DNA of 27,717 bases from JAAZNO01 sp012798275 (GCA_035347995.1 DAOPQD010000038.1:1-27717), one strand, 5' to 3'. Positions 15,601 through 23,603 are shown, counted from the first letter of the stretch. A program made the numbers and translations. The notes: generated by a model not told the origin, from the letters alone.

Positions 15601-16444
15601 CGCCCGATCCCTGCGAGTTCGCGGGGACATAAAACGCCGCGACGCGCCGTTCGCCCGTCGGCGCGAACCACGGACGCGAGACGACGTCCACGTAGAAGGG
15701 CGTCCCTTTCCAGCGTTCCGGCGCCTCGGGCCCCTGCCAGTCGGGCTGGGCGGGGATAAAACGCTGGTGCAGGCAGAGCACGGTCTTGATGAAGCCCGCC
15801 ATCTGCGCCATGGGAGGCGCGGTTCCGCCAGGTGCAAGCGCGCCCAATCCACAGGTCAATGCCCCGCTCGCCGTGCGGTAAGCGCGACGCACGCCCTCCA
15901 GGGGGGCGCCCTCGCGGCGAGGGTCCGCAGCGCCGGCGAGTTCCAGGTAGCCCAGGGAGGCCGAGGGCAGGTCTGTCTGCGTCCAGGCCCGGCGGTGCAG
16001 CGCGGCAACGGCCTCGGGGGTGGAGCGAGCTTCGGCTGTGACCTCTACCGCCTCGAGCACAGCATAGCGGCGGGGCGCGGCAGCAGCCTGCGCCGGGGTT
16101 TGCAACACCACAGCGCCGGCGCTCCCGGTCCCTCCGGCGGCGACGACCACGACGTCCGCGTCTCCGGCGGTGAGCAGCCGGCGAGCGGAGGCCAGCGCCT
16201 CGGGGAGAGATGCCGGCGCGCCCTCGCCGGCCTTGACGGTGAGCACGGCGACTTCCGCCTCCAGCGGGATGCCGGCGTCGTCCAGCGCCCCTTCGATGAC
16301 GGACGCCAGGACAGCGTCATCTCCGCTGTCGCCGCCGTTGAAGTAGACATTGCCGGCATACAGGCCGCGCGCGAAGGCGTCCAGGTCGCCCGCGCCTGCC
16401 AGCCGCACGTCCATTCCCACCACCATGATCTTCAGGCTACTCAT
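12689..16444 (-). CDS. Polyketide/PUFA-synthase subunit: degenerate KS, AT, DH, DH (PfaB-PfaC fusion)
   Basis: 1251 aa. Residues 1-300 look like a collapsed ketosynthase (MVVGMDVRLAGAGDLDAFARG at the start; TASGALTCGLGAL and MAGFIKTVLCLHQRF where GHT-AAG-AG-IK would be) without an active-site Cys or HGTGT. Residues about 405-735 are an acyltransferase, AFVYPGAFNAYP, Ser509 in GYSLGE and His628 in DAVIHAA, most like PfaB. The rest is the FabA-like double hotdog of PfaC: first domain about 900-1040 with MPYAVLMEIALQPCGFLSAY, second about 1135-1250 with FFKNHFYQDPVMPGSLG and His1145. The ATG at 16444 lies within the end of the KR-DH gene (8-nt overlap) behind GAGGA; an ORF extension to 16471 is not needed. 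It supplies the second AT and the PUFA-type dehydratases of the operon. Start, fusion and missing KS-CLF are unusual. Confidence 0.92.
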   Translation of the reverse strand: MSSLKIMVVGMDVRLAGAGDLDAFARGLYAGNVYFNGGDSGDDAVLASVIEGALDDAGIPLEAEVAVLTVKAGEGAPASLPEALASARRLLTAGDADVVVVAAGGTGSAGAVVLQTPAQAAAAPRRYAVLEAVEVTAEARSTPEAVAALHRRAWTQTDLPSASLGYLELAGAADPRREGAPLEGVRRAYRTASGALTCGLGALAPGGTAPPMAQMAGFIKTVLCLHQRFIPAQPDWQGPEAPERWKGTPFYVDVVSRPWFAPTGERRVAAFYVPANSQGSGGAVILTDTPSPRRDSCDLQHAACLLPLVAESQAALLARLAGVREALTDARTEAELHTVARRCYETYREARAARYTLCLVGEDRDALLRDVAFAFEGVARAFETQQPWQTPGGSYFTPRPLAGEGAVAFVYPGAFNAYPNLGRDLFRLFPQLHERFEKAVSDLGNVMGEQFLYPRSLVPLSRVEQRAAEEALLAQPVTLIEAGTIFAMLFTSILRDDFGVRPAAALGYSLGEASMLWANGVWQDAETSSRAWRHSSLFRTRLAGPKEAIRGAWGIAPTVGDDAFWRTYLLKAPVDAVRTQAAQEPRVELTMINTPDECLIGGDPAGCQRVIQALGCHALPVPYDAVIHAAAMRLEQPALVELYTHAVRQRPPVVFYSAAGYGPLTLESPALARALADMTCHAVDFPRLVRRVYADGARLFVEVGPQRTCTRWIERILAGQPHAAVAMDKKGAATALQVFGVLAQLLSHGVAIELGQLYVPEAPALAFQELPVAVPVGALEAVQAERTGSPSPLTAPFKPAAMLESFDLVYHAYEDATRHCQHLVEAHSAFLQARQAALRETGALIRWQIDAYRQWLNGTWRRESPADGAGRQALFDEAALQAFAAGSPERCFGSAYAAFAGRRLPCIPNGDLLLMSRIVEVTGKPGALQPGASLVGEYDVPADAWFYRQNAAPVMPYAVLMEIALQPCGFLSAYLGSALSCPKSDFYFRNLDGVGRLLGEPELHGRTVTNRVRLLSSTTLGGVILQRFAFTLACEEKTFYEGEASFGYFEAAALQTQAGLDSGQTTLPWYEAHAEATAEGLELRDPAVRQRYYVAPPGRPHYRLAEGQLDLLERVGIVADGGHHGRGYVYADAIVDPRAWFFKNHFYQDPVMPGSLGVQAIQQALQAYAIHEGLGAGLHNPIFTQIPEHQVSWKYRGQIQPGDGALALEAHVREVRERPGEVTLVSDASLWKADRRIYEVHGVGIGIREKV

Positions 16445-18950
16445 GGTCGTCCTCCAGGTGATTCTGTGCAAAGAGATGTTTCAGGCGCGGGCTCAACGTG
16501 ATCTCCGCGCCCCAGACGCGGCTTTGGACCCTTCCCCCGGCGTCGTGAACGACGACGTCGGCGACCAGGTGGTGTTGAGAATGGGCCTGCACGCTCAGCG
16601 AGGCATAGAGCCGCTCCCCTTCTGCCACAGGACGGTACTGCTCGCCGCCCTGGATGCTGAGGGGCAGCCCGCCATAGCCATAGGTGTGGTGGGCCCAGAT
16701 CAAAAGGCTCTGTAGCGTGGCGTCGGTGAAGTAGGGGTTGAAGGCCTGTACCGGAAACTGACCCTGGTCCTCAGGGCTTAGCAGCGGCGGGACGCACTCC
16801 AGGGTCAGCGAGGCCGGGCCGATGGTGAGCACCCGCTCGATGCCCCGGAAGGCGGGGCCGTGGAAAAGCACCGCGCCGTCGTAGAGCGCCGCGCCGGGGA
16901 TGGACTGTGCGGCGCCGAGGTCAAAGTCGGTATGCTGTGGAGCGACCGGCAGCGTGCGGCGCAACGTCAGGTCCATGCTGTAATGGAAGCGGGGCTTGCC
17001 GTCGGCGGTCTGACTGCGGATCAGGGCCGCGAAGGCGATTTCGTCCGGCCCTTTGGCCTTCTCTTCGAGCTCCAAGACATAATCCTCGGCCAGGGTCGCG
17101 TCGAAGACGATGCCCTTGAGCGTCTTGTAGCGCTCGACGCGGAAGAAGTGGTAACCGGGGTAGCGCTGTTCGGCGGCATTGACGGCCCAGGCGATGGCGC
17201 AGACTACCGGTAGGACGGCGGATCCGCCGATGACGTGATCCCGCAGGAAGGGGTTGGCCTCCAGGGTGAGGCGGCGGTGGATACGGTGTGTGTGCAGTTC
17301 TCCGGCAGGGGGAGACGCCGGACGCGCCAGCGTGTTGCCCACGACCAGCTGCGTCGTCCCCTCGTCGGAGGCCAGGGCGTCGGCGAAGAGGGCCCGACCC
17401 ATTTCCGCCGGGATCACCTCGACACCGCGCCGGGCCATGAGGCGCTGCAGCGCGGGGGTCACCATGCCACCTTCCCAGGGACCCCAATCCATGGCGAGCA
17501 CGCGGCAGTGGGGATAGTCACGGCGGAGCCGGCAGGCAACCTTATTGAGGATCTCGTTGGCCAAGGCGTAATCGGCCTGTCCCACGTTGCCGTAGAAGGC
17601 CACGATGGAGGAGAAGAAGAGCAGGTGCTCCAGCTGTTCGGGGGGGACGCACGTCAGCAGGTTCTGCAGCCCCTCCACCTTGACCGAGAGGACGCGCTCG
17701 AAGTCGGCCTCGGTCTTCTGCTCGATGGGTTTGTCAGCGATGACGCCGGCCCCGTGAATGATCCCCGTGATCCGCGAGGGGGCGCCTTCCGCCGCCAGCT
17801 CCTGGCGGGCCGTCTCGACGGCTGCTTGTAGCGCCGCCACGTCGGTCACGTCGGCGCTGGCATAGACGGCACGTCCGCCAACTTCCGCCACGGCCCGCAG
17901 CGTCCCGGCGATCTCGCGTCGGCAGAGCACGTCCTGTACCATGCGCTGGACGCGCTGGGGCGTGGGGTGCTCGCCGGCGGCAAGGAGGTGCTCCATGGCC
18001 TGCTGCTTGAGCGCTTTCTCATCGGCGGCGCCGGCGCTCCAGGCCGGTTCTGGCCCGTCGGGAGCGGGGGAGCGTCCCACGAGGATGAAGGCGCTGCGAT
18101 AGCGCCGGGCGACCTCCATCACGCACTCCGCCGTAACGCCTCTGGCGCCCCCACTCACCAGAAAGAGCGCCGTACTGGATATAGGCTGCGGGGCGCGGGC
18201 TGCCGGGCGCGGTTCCTGGCGTTTCAGGGTCACCCGTCCGGCGGGGCCGCGCCCCACCTCGACGAGCAGACGGTCGGGATCGTCCAGCTCGGCAATGACG
18301 GCCTGCGCAGCGTCCTCAGCCGCGAGGATCGGGGCCACATCCACGGCGCGGCAGAAGACCTCCTCCCACTCCAGGCTCAGAGATTTGACCAGCCCCGGCA
18401 GGCCGGCGCCGATGACGCCGAAGTCGTTCGAGCCGCTGAGGCCCAGGGCGCCGTCGAGGCGGGTCACGGTCATGAAGGCCACGCGGCCCCGCGCTGCTGC
18501 GCCAGTGAGCGCGGGCTGCAGGTGTTTTGCCAGCAGGAACACCTGCTTGACCACGGCCCGCTCGCGTTCGTCAAAGAGGCTATCAGCGGTCTCGAAGGCC
18601 GGGTGCAGGTGGATGAAGGCGCCGACCGGGCCACAGGTTTCCGTGATCAGAGCGAGTTGCTCCTGCAACGCGCTCTCGGTCATGGCCTCCAGCTGCACTT
18701 GCGTGATGTCGGAGGGCAGCGTGCGCGGCTGCGGCGCGACGACGGCTTCGGGGAAGCGCCACAACACCACGGGCCAGCCCCGGCGGGCAAGGGCCTGCAC
18801 AACGGCGGCGCTCAGGGGCCCGCCGTCGTCGGTGACGAGACAGCAGTGTCCCCCAGCAAGGACATATTCCAGAACATCGGGCGCGGGCAGCGGGTGCAAC
18901 GTCACCGCGCTGCGCCAGATGGCGGTTTTCTCTTCCCGCGCCCGCCTCAC
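16437..18950 (-). CDS. Ketoreductase and polyketide-type dehydratase subunit (split from PfaA)
   Basis: 837 aa. Residues 25-245 are the structural half of a ketoreductase; residues 255-540 are the catalytic half with NADPH motif VSGGARGVTAE (265-275), Ser447/448, Tyr461 and Asn465 (QADYALANE). It reduces the 3-ketoacyl group on the carrier protein. Residues about 550-820 form a double-hotdog polyketide dehydratase with H572-V-I-G-G-S-A-V-L-P581 (the HxxxGxxxxP motif) and D743-A-T-L-Q747 (DxxxQ). Both catalytic residues are present, so the domain should be active. In PfaA this KR-DH pair forms the C-terminus. The GTG start overlaps the stop codon of the carrier-protein gene in a GTGA arrangement, giving translational coupling. 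It ends inside the start of the AT-DH-DH gene. Confidence 0.93.
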   Translation of the reverse strand: MRRAREEKTAIWRSAVTLHPLPAPDVLEYVLAGGHCCLVTDDGGPLSAAVVQALARRGWPVVLWRFPEAVVAPQPRTLPSDITQVQLEAMTESALQEQLALITETCGPVGAFIHLHPAFETADSLFDERERAVVKQVFLLAKHLQPALTGAAARGRVAFMTVTRLDGALGLSGSNDFGVIGAGLPGLVKSLSLEWEEVFCRAVDVAPILAAEDAAQAVIAELDDPDRLLVEVGRGPAGRVTLKRQEPRPAARAPQPISSTALFLVSGGARGVTAECVMEVARRYRSAFILVGRSPAPDGPEPAWSAGAADEKALKQQAMEHLLAAGEHPTPQRVQRMVQDVLCRREIAGTLRAVAEVGGRAVYASADVTDVAALQAAVETARQELAAEGAPSRITGIIHGAGVIADKPIEQKTEADFERVLSVKVEGLQNLLTCVPPEQLEHLLFFSSIVAFYGNVGQADYALANEILNKVACRLRRDYPHCRVLAMDWGPWEGGMVTPALQRLMARRGVEVIPAEMGRALFADALASDEGTTQLVVGNTLARPASPPAGELHTHRIHRRLTLEANPFLRDHVIGGSAVLPVVCAIAWAVNAAEQRYPGYHFFRVERYKTLKGIVFDATLAEDYVLELEEKAKGPDEIAFAALIRSQTADGKPRFHYSMDLTLRRTLPVAPQHTDFDLGAAQSIPGAALYDGAVLFHGPAFRGIERVLTIGPASLTLECVPPLLSPEDQGQFPVQAFNPYFTDATLQSLLIWAHHTYGYGGLPLSIQGGEQYRPVAEGERLYASLSVQAHSQHHLVADVVVHDAGGRVQSRVWGAEITLSPRLKHLFAQNHLEDDHE

Positions 18951-20089
18951 GCTTTTTTTGCCGCGTCTCCTTGCCGTTGCTCCAGGTAGGCCATGATCTG
19001 GCCCAGTGTGTGCAGTTCGACAAGGTCCTGGGCCTCGATCTGGGGCAAAGCCGGGTAGCGCTCTTGCAGGGCGCTGAGGATCTCGACGCGCTTGATGGAG
19101 TCAATGCCCAGGTCGGCCTCCATGTCCATCCCCAGGTCCAGCATCTCGGCGGGATAGCCGGTCTTGTCGCTGACGATCTCCAGCAGGGCGGCGGTGAGGG
19201 TTCCGAGATCTACAGGCCCGGCCATTGAAGTGTCGCTTATGGCGCTCGGAATGGCTGCTTCTGCGGCGGGCGGTTTCTCCATCGCAGCATCCCCGGAACC
19301 TGGCAGGGACGCCGGTCCGGGCGCGGGAGCCTCGCTTGCGGCACTCCGCACGGCTTCCGCCGGGATGGCCGGTTTTTCGACGGTGTCGCGCGGGGCTGAT
19401 GGGGACGTCGGGCCGGACGTTGCCGCGCCGCGTAAGGCGCTCCGCACGGCCTGGCTTGAGGCGGCCGGTTTTTCAACTGCGCCGCCACGCGAGTTCGAGG
19501 AAGATGCTGGCCTGGCTGTTGCCGCGCCGCTGACAGCACGGCGGGCGATCCCGTTGCCCGGCAGCAGGACCTCGCTCTGTTTTCGAAGCAAGTCCATAAA
19601 GGCCTGGGCGTAGGCGGCCTGCTGGGAGAGGAATTCGTTGTGGACGTGCAGCGTCTGGGCCTGATACTCATGGAATTGGTCAATGCTGCGAGACAGATGC
19701 TCCAGGGCCGTCAGCGCGGCCTCCAAGCGCTCTGGAGTGCTGTCGCCGTTGGCGAAGAGCGCGTTCTGTTGCTGCATCAACTGCGCGAAGATCTGAGCGT
19801 AGTCCCCCTGCTGACGCAGGTACTGTTCATGCACCTGCAGCGTCTGCCGCTGGTGCTCATAAGACTGGGCCAGGCCGCGTTCAAGGCTTTCCAGGATATG
19901 CGGGTAATCCCAGGCGCCCGGTTGGGCATCGGCCTCGAAAGCCAGCGGTTCCTCTGGGGAGGCCGCGACGGGCTCGTCCTCTTGGTGGGGCAGGTGAACC
20001 CGCTGACCATCTTGCAACGCCTGCTCGAAGGCGGCCCGCGTCTTCTCGTTGACATAGTTGTTGCCATTGAGTTTTACGCTGAATGCCAT
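18947..20089 (-). CDS. Free-standing acyl carrier protein with long helical N-terminus and repeated linker
   Basis: 380 aa. The C-terminal 85 residues are an acyl carrier protein: DMEADLGIDSIKRVEIL (322-338) is the PUFA-synthase form of the DSL motif, with phosphopantetheine site Ser331. The N-terminal 175 residues contain two copies of a helical unit 63 residues apart (QRQTLQVHEQYLRQQ at 80-94 and QAQTLHVHNEFLSQQ at 143-157), of the sort found after the AT in PfaA/HglE proteins. Between them and the carrier domain, three 33-residue Ala/Pro linkers (187-219, 220-252, 253-285) each carry an EKP motif. The ATG at 20089 follows GGAGGG; an ATG 4 codons earlier is less well placed. The 65-nt spacer before it has the duplicated word ATGACTTAT (20124-20145). 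It is the carrier on which the chain grows. Confidence 0.93.
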   Translation of the reverse strand: MAFSVKLNGNNYVNEKTRAAFEQALQDGQRVHLPHQEDEPVAASPEEPLAFEADAQPGAWDYPHILESLERGLAQSYEHQRQTLQVHEQYLRQQGDYAQIFAQLMQQQNALFANGDSTPERLEAALTALEHLSRSIDQFHEYQAQTLHVHNEFLSQQAAYAQAFMDLLRKQSEVLLPGNGIARRAVSGAATARPASSSNSRGGAVEKPAASSQAVRSALRGAATSGPTSPSAPRDTVEKPAIPAEAVRSAASEAPAPGPASLPGSGDAAMEKPPAAEAAIPSAISDTSMAGPVDLGTLTAALLEIVSDKTGYPAEMLDLGMDMEADLGIDSIKRVEILSALQERYPALPQIEAQDLVELHTLGQIMAYLEQRQGDAAKKA

Positions 20090-20154
20090 CGTTCCCTCCA
20101 TGCATAAGTTATAATAAAAATTTCATAAGTCATATAAGTCATAAGGAATGTCTG

Positions 20155-22941
20155 TTACATAGGACTCTTGGAAGCGCGCGCGTAGGGGTCAATGTCCCCC
20201 AGCGGCAGGCCGGCGACTTGCAGACGCACCACGGCATCGCGCAGTTGCCGGTCGGCGGACTTCTGACGGCTGGCGTTGAGCGATACGGCGACGTGAGGCT
20301 GGTCCGCCAGGATCTCGTTGACCAGATTGGTCACGATGCTCCGTGGCCCGATCTCGACGAAGAGACGTCCCCCCGCGGCGTAGAGCTGTTCGATCTGGGT
20401 CTTGAAGATAACGGGGTGCAGGATGTGGTTAGAGAGGATCTCTTTAGCGGCCTCGAGGTCCTGGGGGTACGGGCCGCCGGTAGTGTTGGAATAGACGGAA
20501 AGGCGCGCGTGCTGGAAGGGGGTCCGCTGGACAGCGGCGGCGAAGGGTGCCGAGGCGTGCCCGACCAGCGGCGTGTGGAAGGCAGCAGAGACGTCTAACG
20601 GCGTCACCTTGAACCCCTTCCCGGCGAGCGCCCCGGCCACGGCCTCGATGGCCGGCGTCGGACCGGCCAACACCACCTGCTGGGGGGAGTTCTGGTTGGC
20701 GATGACGACGTCCTCAAAGGCCGTCAGCTCCTGCTCGATCTGGGTCAGCGCGCCCTTGACGGCCAACATGGCGCCGGCGTCGGTGAAGTCGGGGTCGTCG
20801 GGCGGCGTCATGGCCTGCCCTCGCGCCTTGACCAGGTCCAGGAAAGCGTCGTCGTCCAACATGCCGCCGGCCCAGAGCGCGGAGAGCTCGCCGAAGCTGT
20901 GGCCCGCCGCGAAGTCGGGCGCGAAGCCGGCCGCCTGCAGGATTTTGAAGAGGCCGGCGCTGGTCACGCCGATGGCGGCTTGAGCATAGTCGGTAGCCTG
21001 GAGCGCGGCGGCCTGGCGCTCGCGCGTCGTCTCGTCGAAGGCGGGGATGGGAAAGACGACGGCGGAAAGGGGCGCCTTGCCCTCGGCGATGAAACGCGCG
21101 TCCATCCGGGCGTAAACGTCGCGCAGCGGCGGGAAGTTGAGGACCGCGTCGCAGCACATGTTGAGGTACTGCGAGCCCTGGCCAGGGAAGAGGGCTACGA
21201 CGGCGCCCTGTGGGTCGAGACCGTTGCGGCGATAGGTGATGCCACGTGGGTGTTCCCAGCTCTCGGCCTCCGGATCTTTGCGGAGAACCGCCAGGGCGCT
21301 CTTCAGCAGCTGGACGGCTTCGTCGCGGTCGGCAGCGACAAAACCCAGGCGCGCCGCCGTCTGCGGGAGCTGCGGCGCGCGGCTGCGGGCAGTCACATCG
21401 GCGTAGGCCATCGCGCCGTCGGCGCCGGTGAACGCCGTCAGGGCGGCTTCACACACCTGGATCAACGCCGTGGGGCTCTCCGCCTGCAGGATCAGCGGTT
21501 GGACCACCCGGTTCAGGCGATAGGGGCCGTTGTGCTCCGCCGTGTACTCCTCCAGCACCACGTGGAAGTTGGTGCCGCCGAAGCCAAAGGCGCTGACGGC
21601 GGCGCGGCGCGGCGCGGCGTGGGTCGCACGGATCCAGGGGCGCGTTTCCGTATTGAGGTAGAACGGCGACGACTCCAGCGCGAGTTTCGGATTGGGCCGT
21701 GCGACATTGAGGGTAGGCGGCAGGATCTTCTGATCGAGGGCCAGCGCAGCCTTCAGCAGCCCGGCAATGCCCGCCGCGCCTTTGGTGTGGCCAATCTGCG
21801 ATTTGACGCTGCCCAGAGCGATGTGCTGGCCGCGTCCGTCGCTGTCGCCGAAGGCCAGCCGCAGCCCCTCGATCTCGGCGGGATCGCCGGCGGGAGTGCC
21901 GGTGCCGTGGGCCTCGATGAGGCCGACGGTCTCCGGGGCGAAGCCGGCTTCTTCATACGCGCGGCGGATGGCTTTGGCCTGCCCCTCCGGGCGCGGGGCG
22001 TAGATGCTCTTATAGCGCCCGTCGCTGGAGGCGCCGATGCCGCGCAGCACCGCGTAGATGCGGTCGCCATCGCGCTCGGCGTCCTCCAGGCGTTTGAGCA
22101 CCACCATTCCGAGGCCTTCGCCGACCAACATACCGTCGGCCTCCGCGTCAAAGGGACGGCTTTCGCCGCGCCGGGAGAAGGCCGGGGTCTTGCTGAAGCA
22201 GAGAAAGGTGAAAGGGGAATTGTCGGTGTCCACGCCGCCAGCAATCATCATGTCGGCGCGGTACTCCAGCAGCTGGCTGACGGCGACCTGCACGGCAGCG
22301 AGACTGCTGGCGCAAGCCGCATCTATCGTGGCGTTGATGCCGCCCAGGTTCAGCCGGTTGGCGATGCGTCCAGCCACGACATTGGCCAGCAAGCCGGGGA
22401 AGGCGTCCTCGTTCCAACCGACGTAGGCCAGTTTGATCTTCTCGGTAATCCGCGCGACGTCTTCTTCGGCCAGCCCACTGCTGCGGAGCACCTTCTCCCA
22501 GATGGGATACTGGAGGCGGGCGATGAGGGGCTTAAGCAGCTTGAGACCGCCGGAGACGCCCAGAACCACACCGGTGCGATCGCGGTCGAAGTCCACGTCC
22601 GCGCCGTAGCCGGCGTCTGCCATCACGTCGCGGGCCACGACCAGCCCCAGCAGTTGTGAGACGTCGGTCACCTCCAAAATGTTGGGTGGCATACCGAACT
22701 CCAGGGGATTGAAGTCAATCTCGGGGATAAAGCCGCCATGTTTGCAGTAGGTTTTGTCCGGCGCGTTGGGGTCGGGATCGTAGTATTCCTCGATGCTCCA
22801 ATGCGTGGGAGGCACCTCGGTGATGCCGTCAATCTTATCCAGAATGTTCTGCCAGTACTCGCGGAGATTCGCAGCCCTGGCGAAAATCCCCGCTTGCCCG
22901 ATGATGGCGACGGGCGTGTGTTTCAATGTTGCGGTGTTCAT
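20155..22941 (-). CDS. Ketosynthase-acyltransferase subunit (N-terminal half of a PfaA/HglE-like synthase)
   Basis: 928 aa, first gene of the operon. Residues 8-465 are an active-looking ketosynthase: Cys210 in IDAACASSLAAVQ, His345 in EAHGTGTPAGDP and His385 in SQIGHTKGAAGIAG. Residues 578-885 are an acyltransferase: FPGQGSQY (585-592), Ser682 in GHSFGEL, Arg in VKARGQAM and His789 in SAAFHTP. The AFH form of the last motif and the Arg point to malonyl-CoA. The ketosynthase condenses malonyl units with the growing chain and the acyltransferase loads them. The carrier domain that normally follows in PfaA is in the next gene. The ATG at 22941 has AAGGATGG upstream. Paralogues: fungal-type and modular PKS also have KS-AT, but the domain company (PfaD, FabA-type DH) puts it with PUFA/heterocyst-glycolipid synthases. 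Confidence 0.94.
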   Translation of the reverse strand: MNTATLKHTPVAIIGQAGIFARAANLREYWQNILDKIDGITEVPPTHWSIEEYYDPDPNAPDKTYCKHGGFIPEIDFNPLEFGMPPNILEVTDVSQLLGLVVARDVMADAGYGADVDFDRDRTGVVLGVSGGLKLLKPLIARLQYPIWEKVLRSSGLAEEDVARITEKIKLAYVGWNEDAFPGLLANVVAGRIANRLNLGGINATIDAACASSLAAVQVAVSQLLEYRADMMIAGGVDTDNSPFTFLCFSKTPAFSRRGESRPFDAEADGMLVGEGLGMVVLKRLEDAERDGDRIYAVLRGIGASSDGRYKSIYAPRPEGQAKAIRRAYEEAGFAPETVGLIEAHGTGTPAGDPAEIEGLRLAFGDSDGRGQHIALGSVKSQIGHTKGAAGIAGLLKAALALDQKILPPTLNVARPNPKLALESSPFYLNTETRPWIRATHAAPRRAAVSAFGFGGTNFHVVLEEYTAEHNGPYRLNRVVQPLILQAESPTALIQVCEAALTAFTGADGAMAYADVTARSRAPQLPQTAARLGFVAADRDEAVQLLKSALAVLRKDPEAESWEHPRGITYRRNGLDPQGAVVALFPGQGSQYLNMCCDAVLNFPPLRDVYARMDARFIAEGKAPLSAVVFPIPAFDETTRERQAAALQATDYAQAAIGVTSAGLFKILQAAGFAPDFAAGHSFGELSALWAGGMLDDDAFLDLVKARGQAMTPPDDPDFTDAGAMLAVKGALTQIEQELTAFEDVVIANQNSPQQVVLAGPTPAIEAVAGALAGKGFKVTPLDVSAAFHTPLVGHASAPFAAAVQRTPFQHARLSVYSNTTGGPYPQDLEAAKEILSNHILHPVIFKTQIEQLYAAGGRLFVEIGPRSIVTNLVNEILADQPHVAVSLNASRQKSADRQLRDAVVRLQVAGLPLGDIDPYARASKSPM

Positions 22942-23173
22942 AAACCATCCTTTTCAATGACAAAGGGTGAGATGAGAGCGATAAAGAACTTCAGCCTTCC
23001 CCAGAGCTTCGTGAGCGCACAAAAACGGACGTCTGGACGCATCGAACGCTGATCCGCATCTACAGTTGCGAGCCGGACGGCTTCAAAGAGTTACAACACC
23101 CACGCGCGGGAAAAGTTACGTCCCTTCCTGGTCCCTGGCCGTGAGCAGAGCCAGCAACACGCCCTTTTCCACC
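22942..23173. other. Upstream region of the lipid-synthase operon
   Basis: This gene-free stretch precedes the KS-AT gene and must hold the operon promoter unless it lies in the repeats. On the minus strand the ribosome-binding site AAGGATGG is clear. I see no convincing sigma-70 boxes; TTGAAG followed after 16 nt by TGTAGA (on the minus strand near 23055-23083) is the best but weak candidate. No inverted repeat long enough for an obvious operator was noticed. Confidence 0.4.
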
Positions 23174-23388
23174 TGTTTGAGGGCGTAGCAGCCCCGGGGG
23201 CCAGGAATTTCTGATCTGATTCGTGAAATTCGTGCCCATTCGGGGCCATTTTCGCAGGAGACGCCCTGTGCTGGCGCACATCATCCAAGGATGACAATGT
23301 GAGTCGTGAGCAGCGACGGCGACGGCTCACCGGTTCGGCTGGGGATTCCATCTCCCGCCTGACACGAGCCCACCGCGCTGAAGCGCGT
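23174..23388. repeat. 215-bp tandem repeat, copy 1
   Basis: First of two copies that appear identical over 215 bp. The unit begins TGTTTGAGGGCGTAGCAGCC and contains the palindrome TGTGC-TGGC-GCACA (23267-23280), the stretch AATGTGAGTCGTGAGC and, near its end, the inverted repeat CGCGCT-GA-AGCGCG. It has only short frames in several registers, so it is not a gene. Confidence 0.92.
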
Positions 23389-23603
23389 TGTTTGAGGGCG
23401 TAGCAGCCCCGGGGGCCAGGAATTTCTGATCTGATTCGTGAAATTCGTGCCCATTCGGGGCCATTTTCGCAGGAGACGCCCTGTGCTGGCGCACATCATC
23501 CAAGGATGACAATGTGAGTCGTGAGCAGCGACGGCGACGGCTCACCGGTTCGGCTGGGGATTCCATCTCCCGCCTGACACGAGCCCACCGCGCTGAAGCG
23601 CGT
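23389..23603. repeat. 215-bp tandem repeat, copy 2
   Basis: Second full copy, directly abutting the first with no spacer; I found no difference from copy 1 on reading both through. Perfect identity suggests a recent duplication or ongoing homogenisation. Confidence 0.92.

Noticed and set aside
20899..22659. 586-aa plus-strand frame within the KS-AT gene
   Set aside because: Low-complexity Arg/Gly/Glu composition and opposite an intact ketosynthase.
10026..22941. Assignment of EPA or DHA as the product
   Set aside because: The architecture lacks KS-CLF and carries one ACP; similarity to PUFA synthases does not identify the lipid made.
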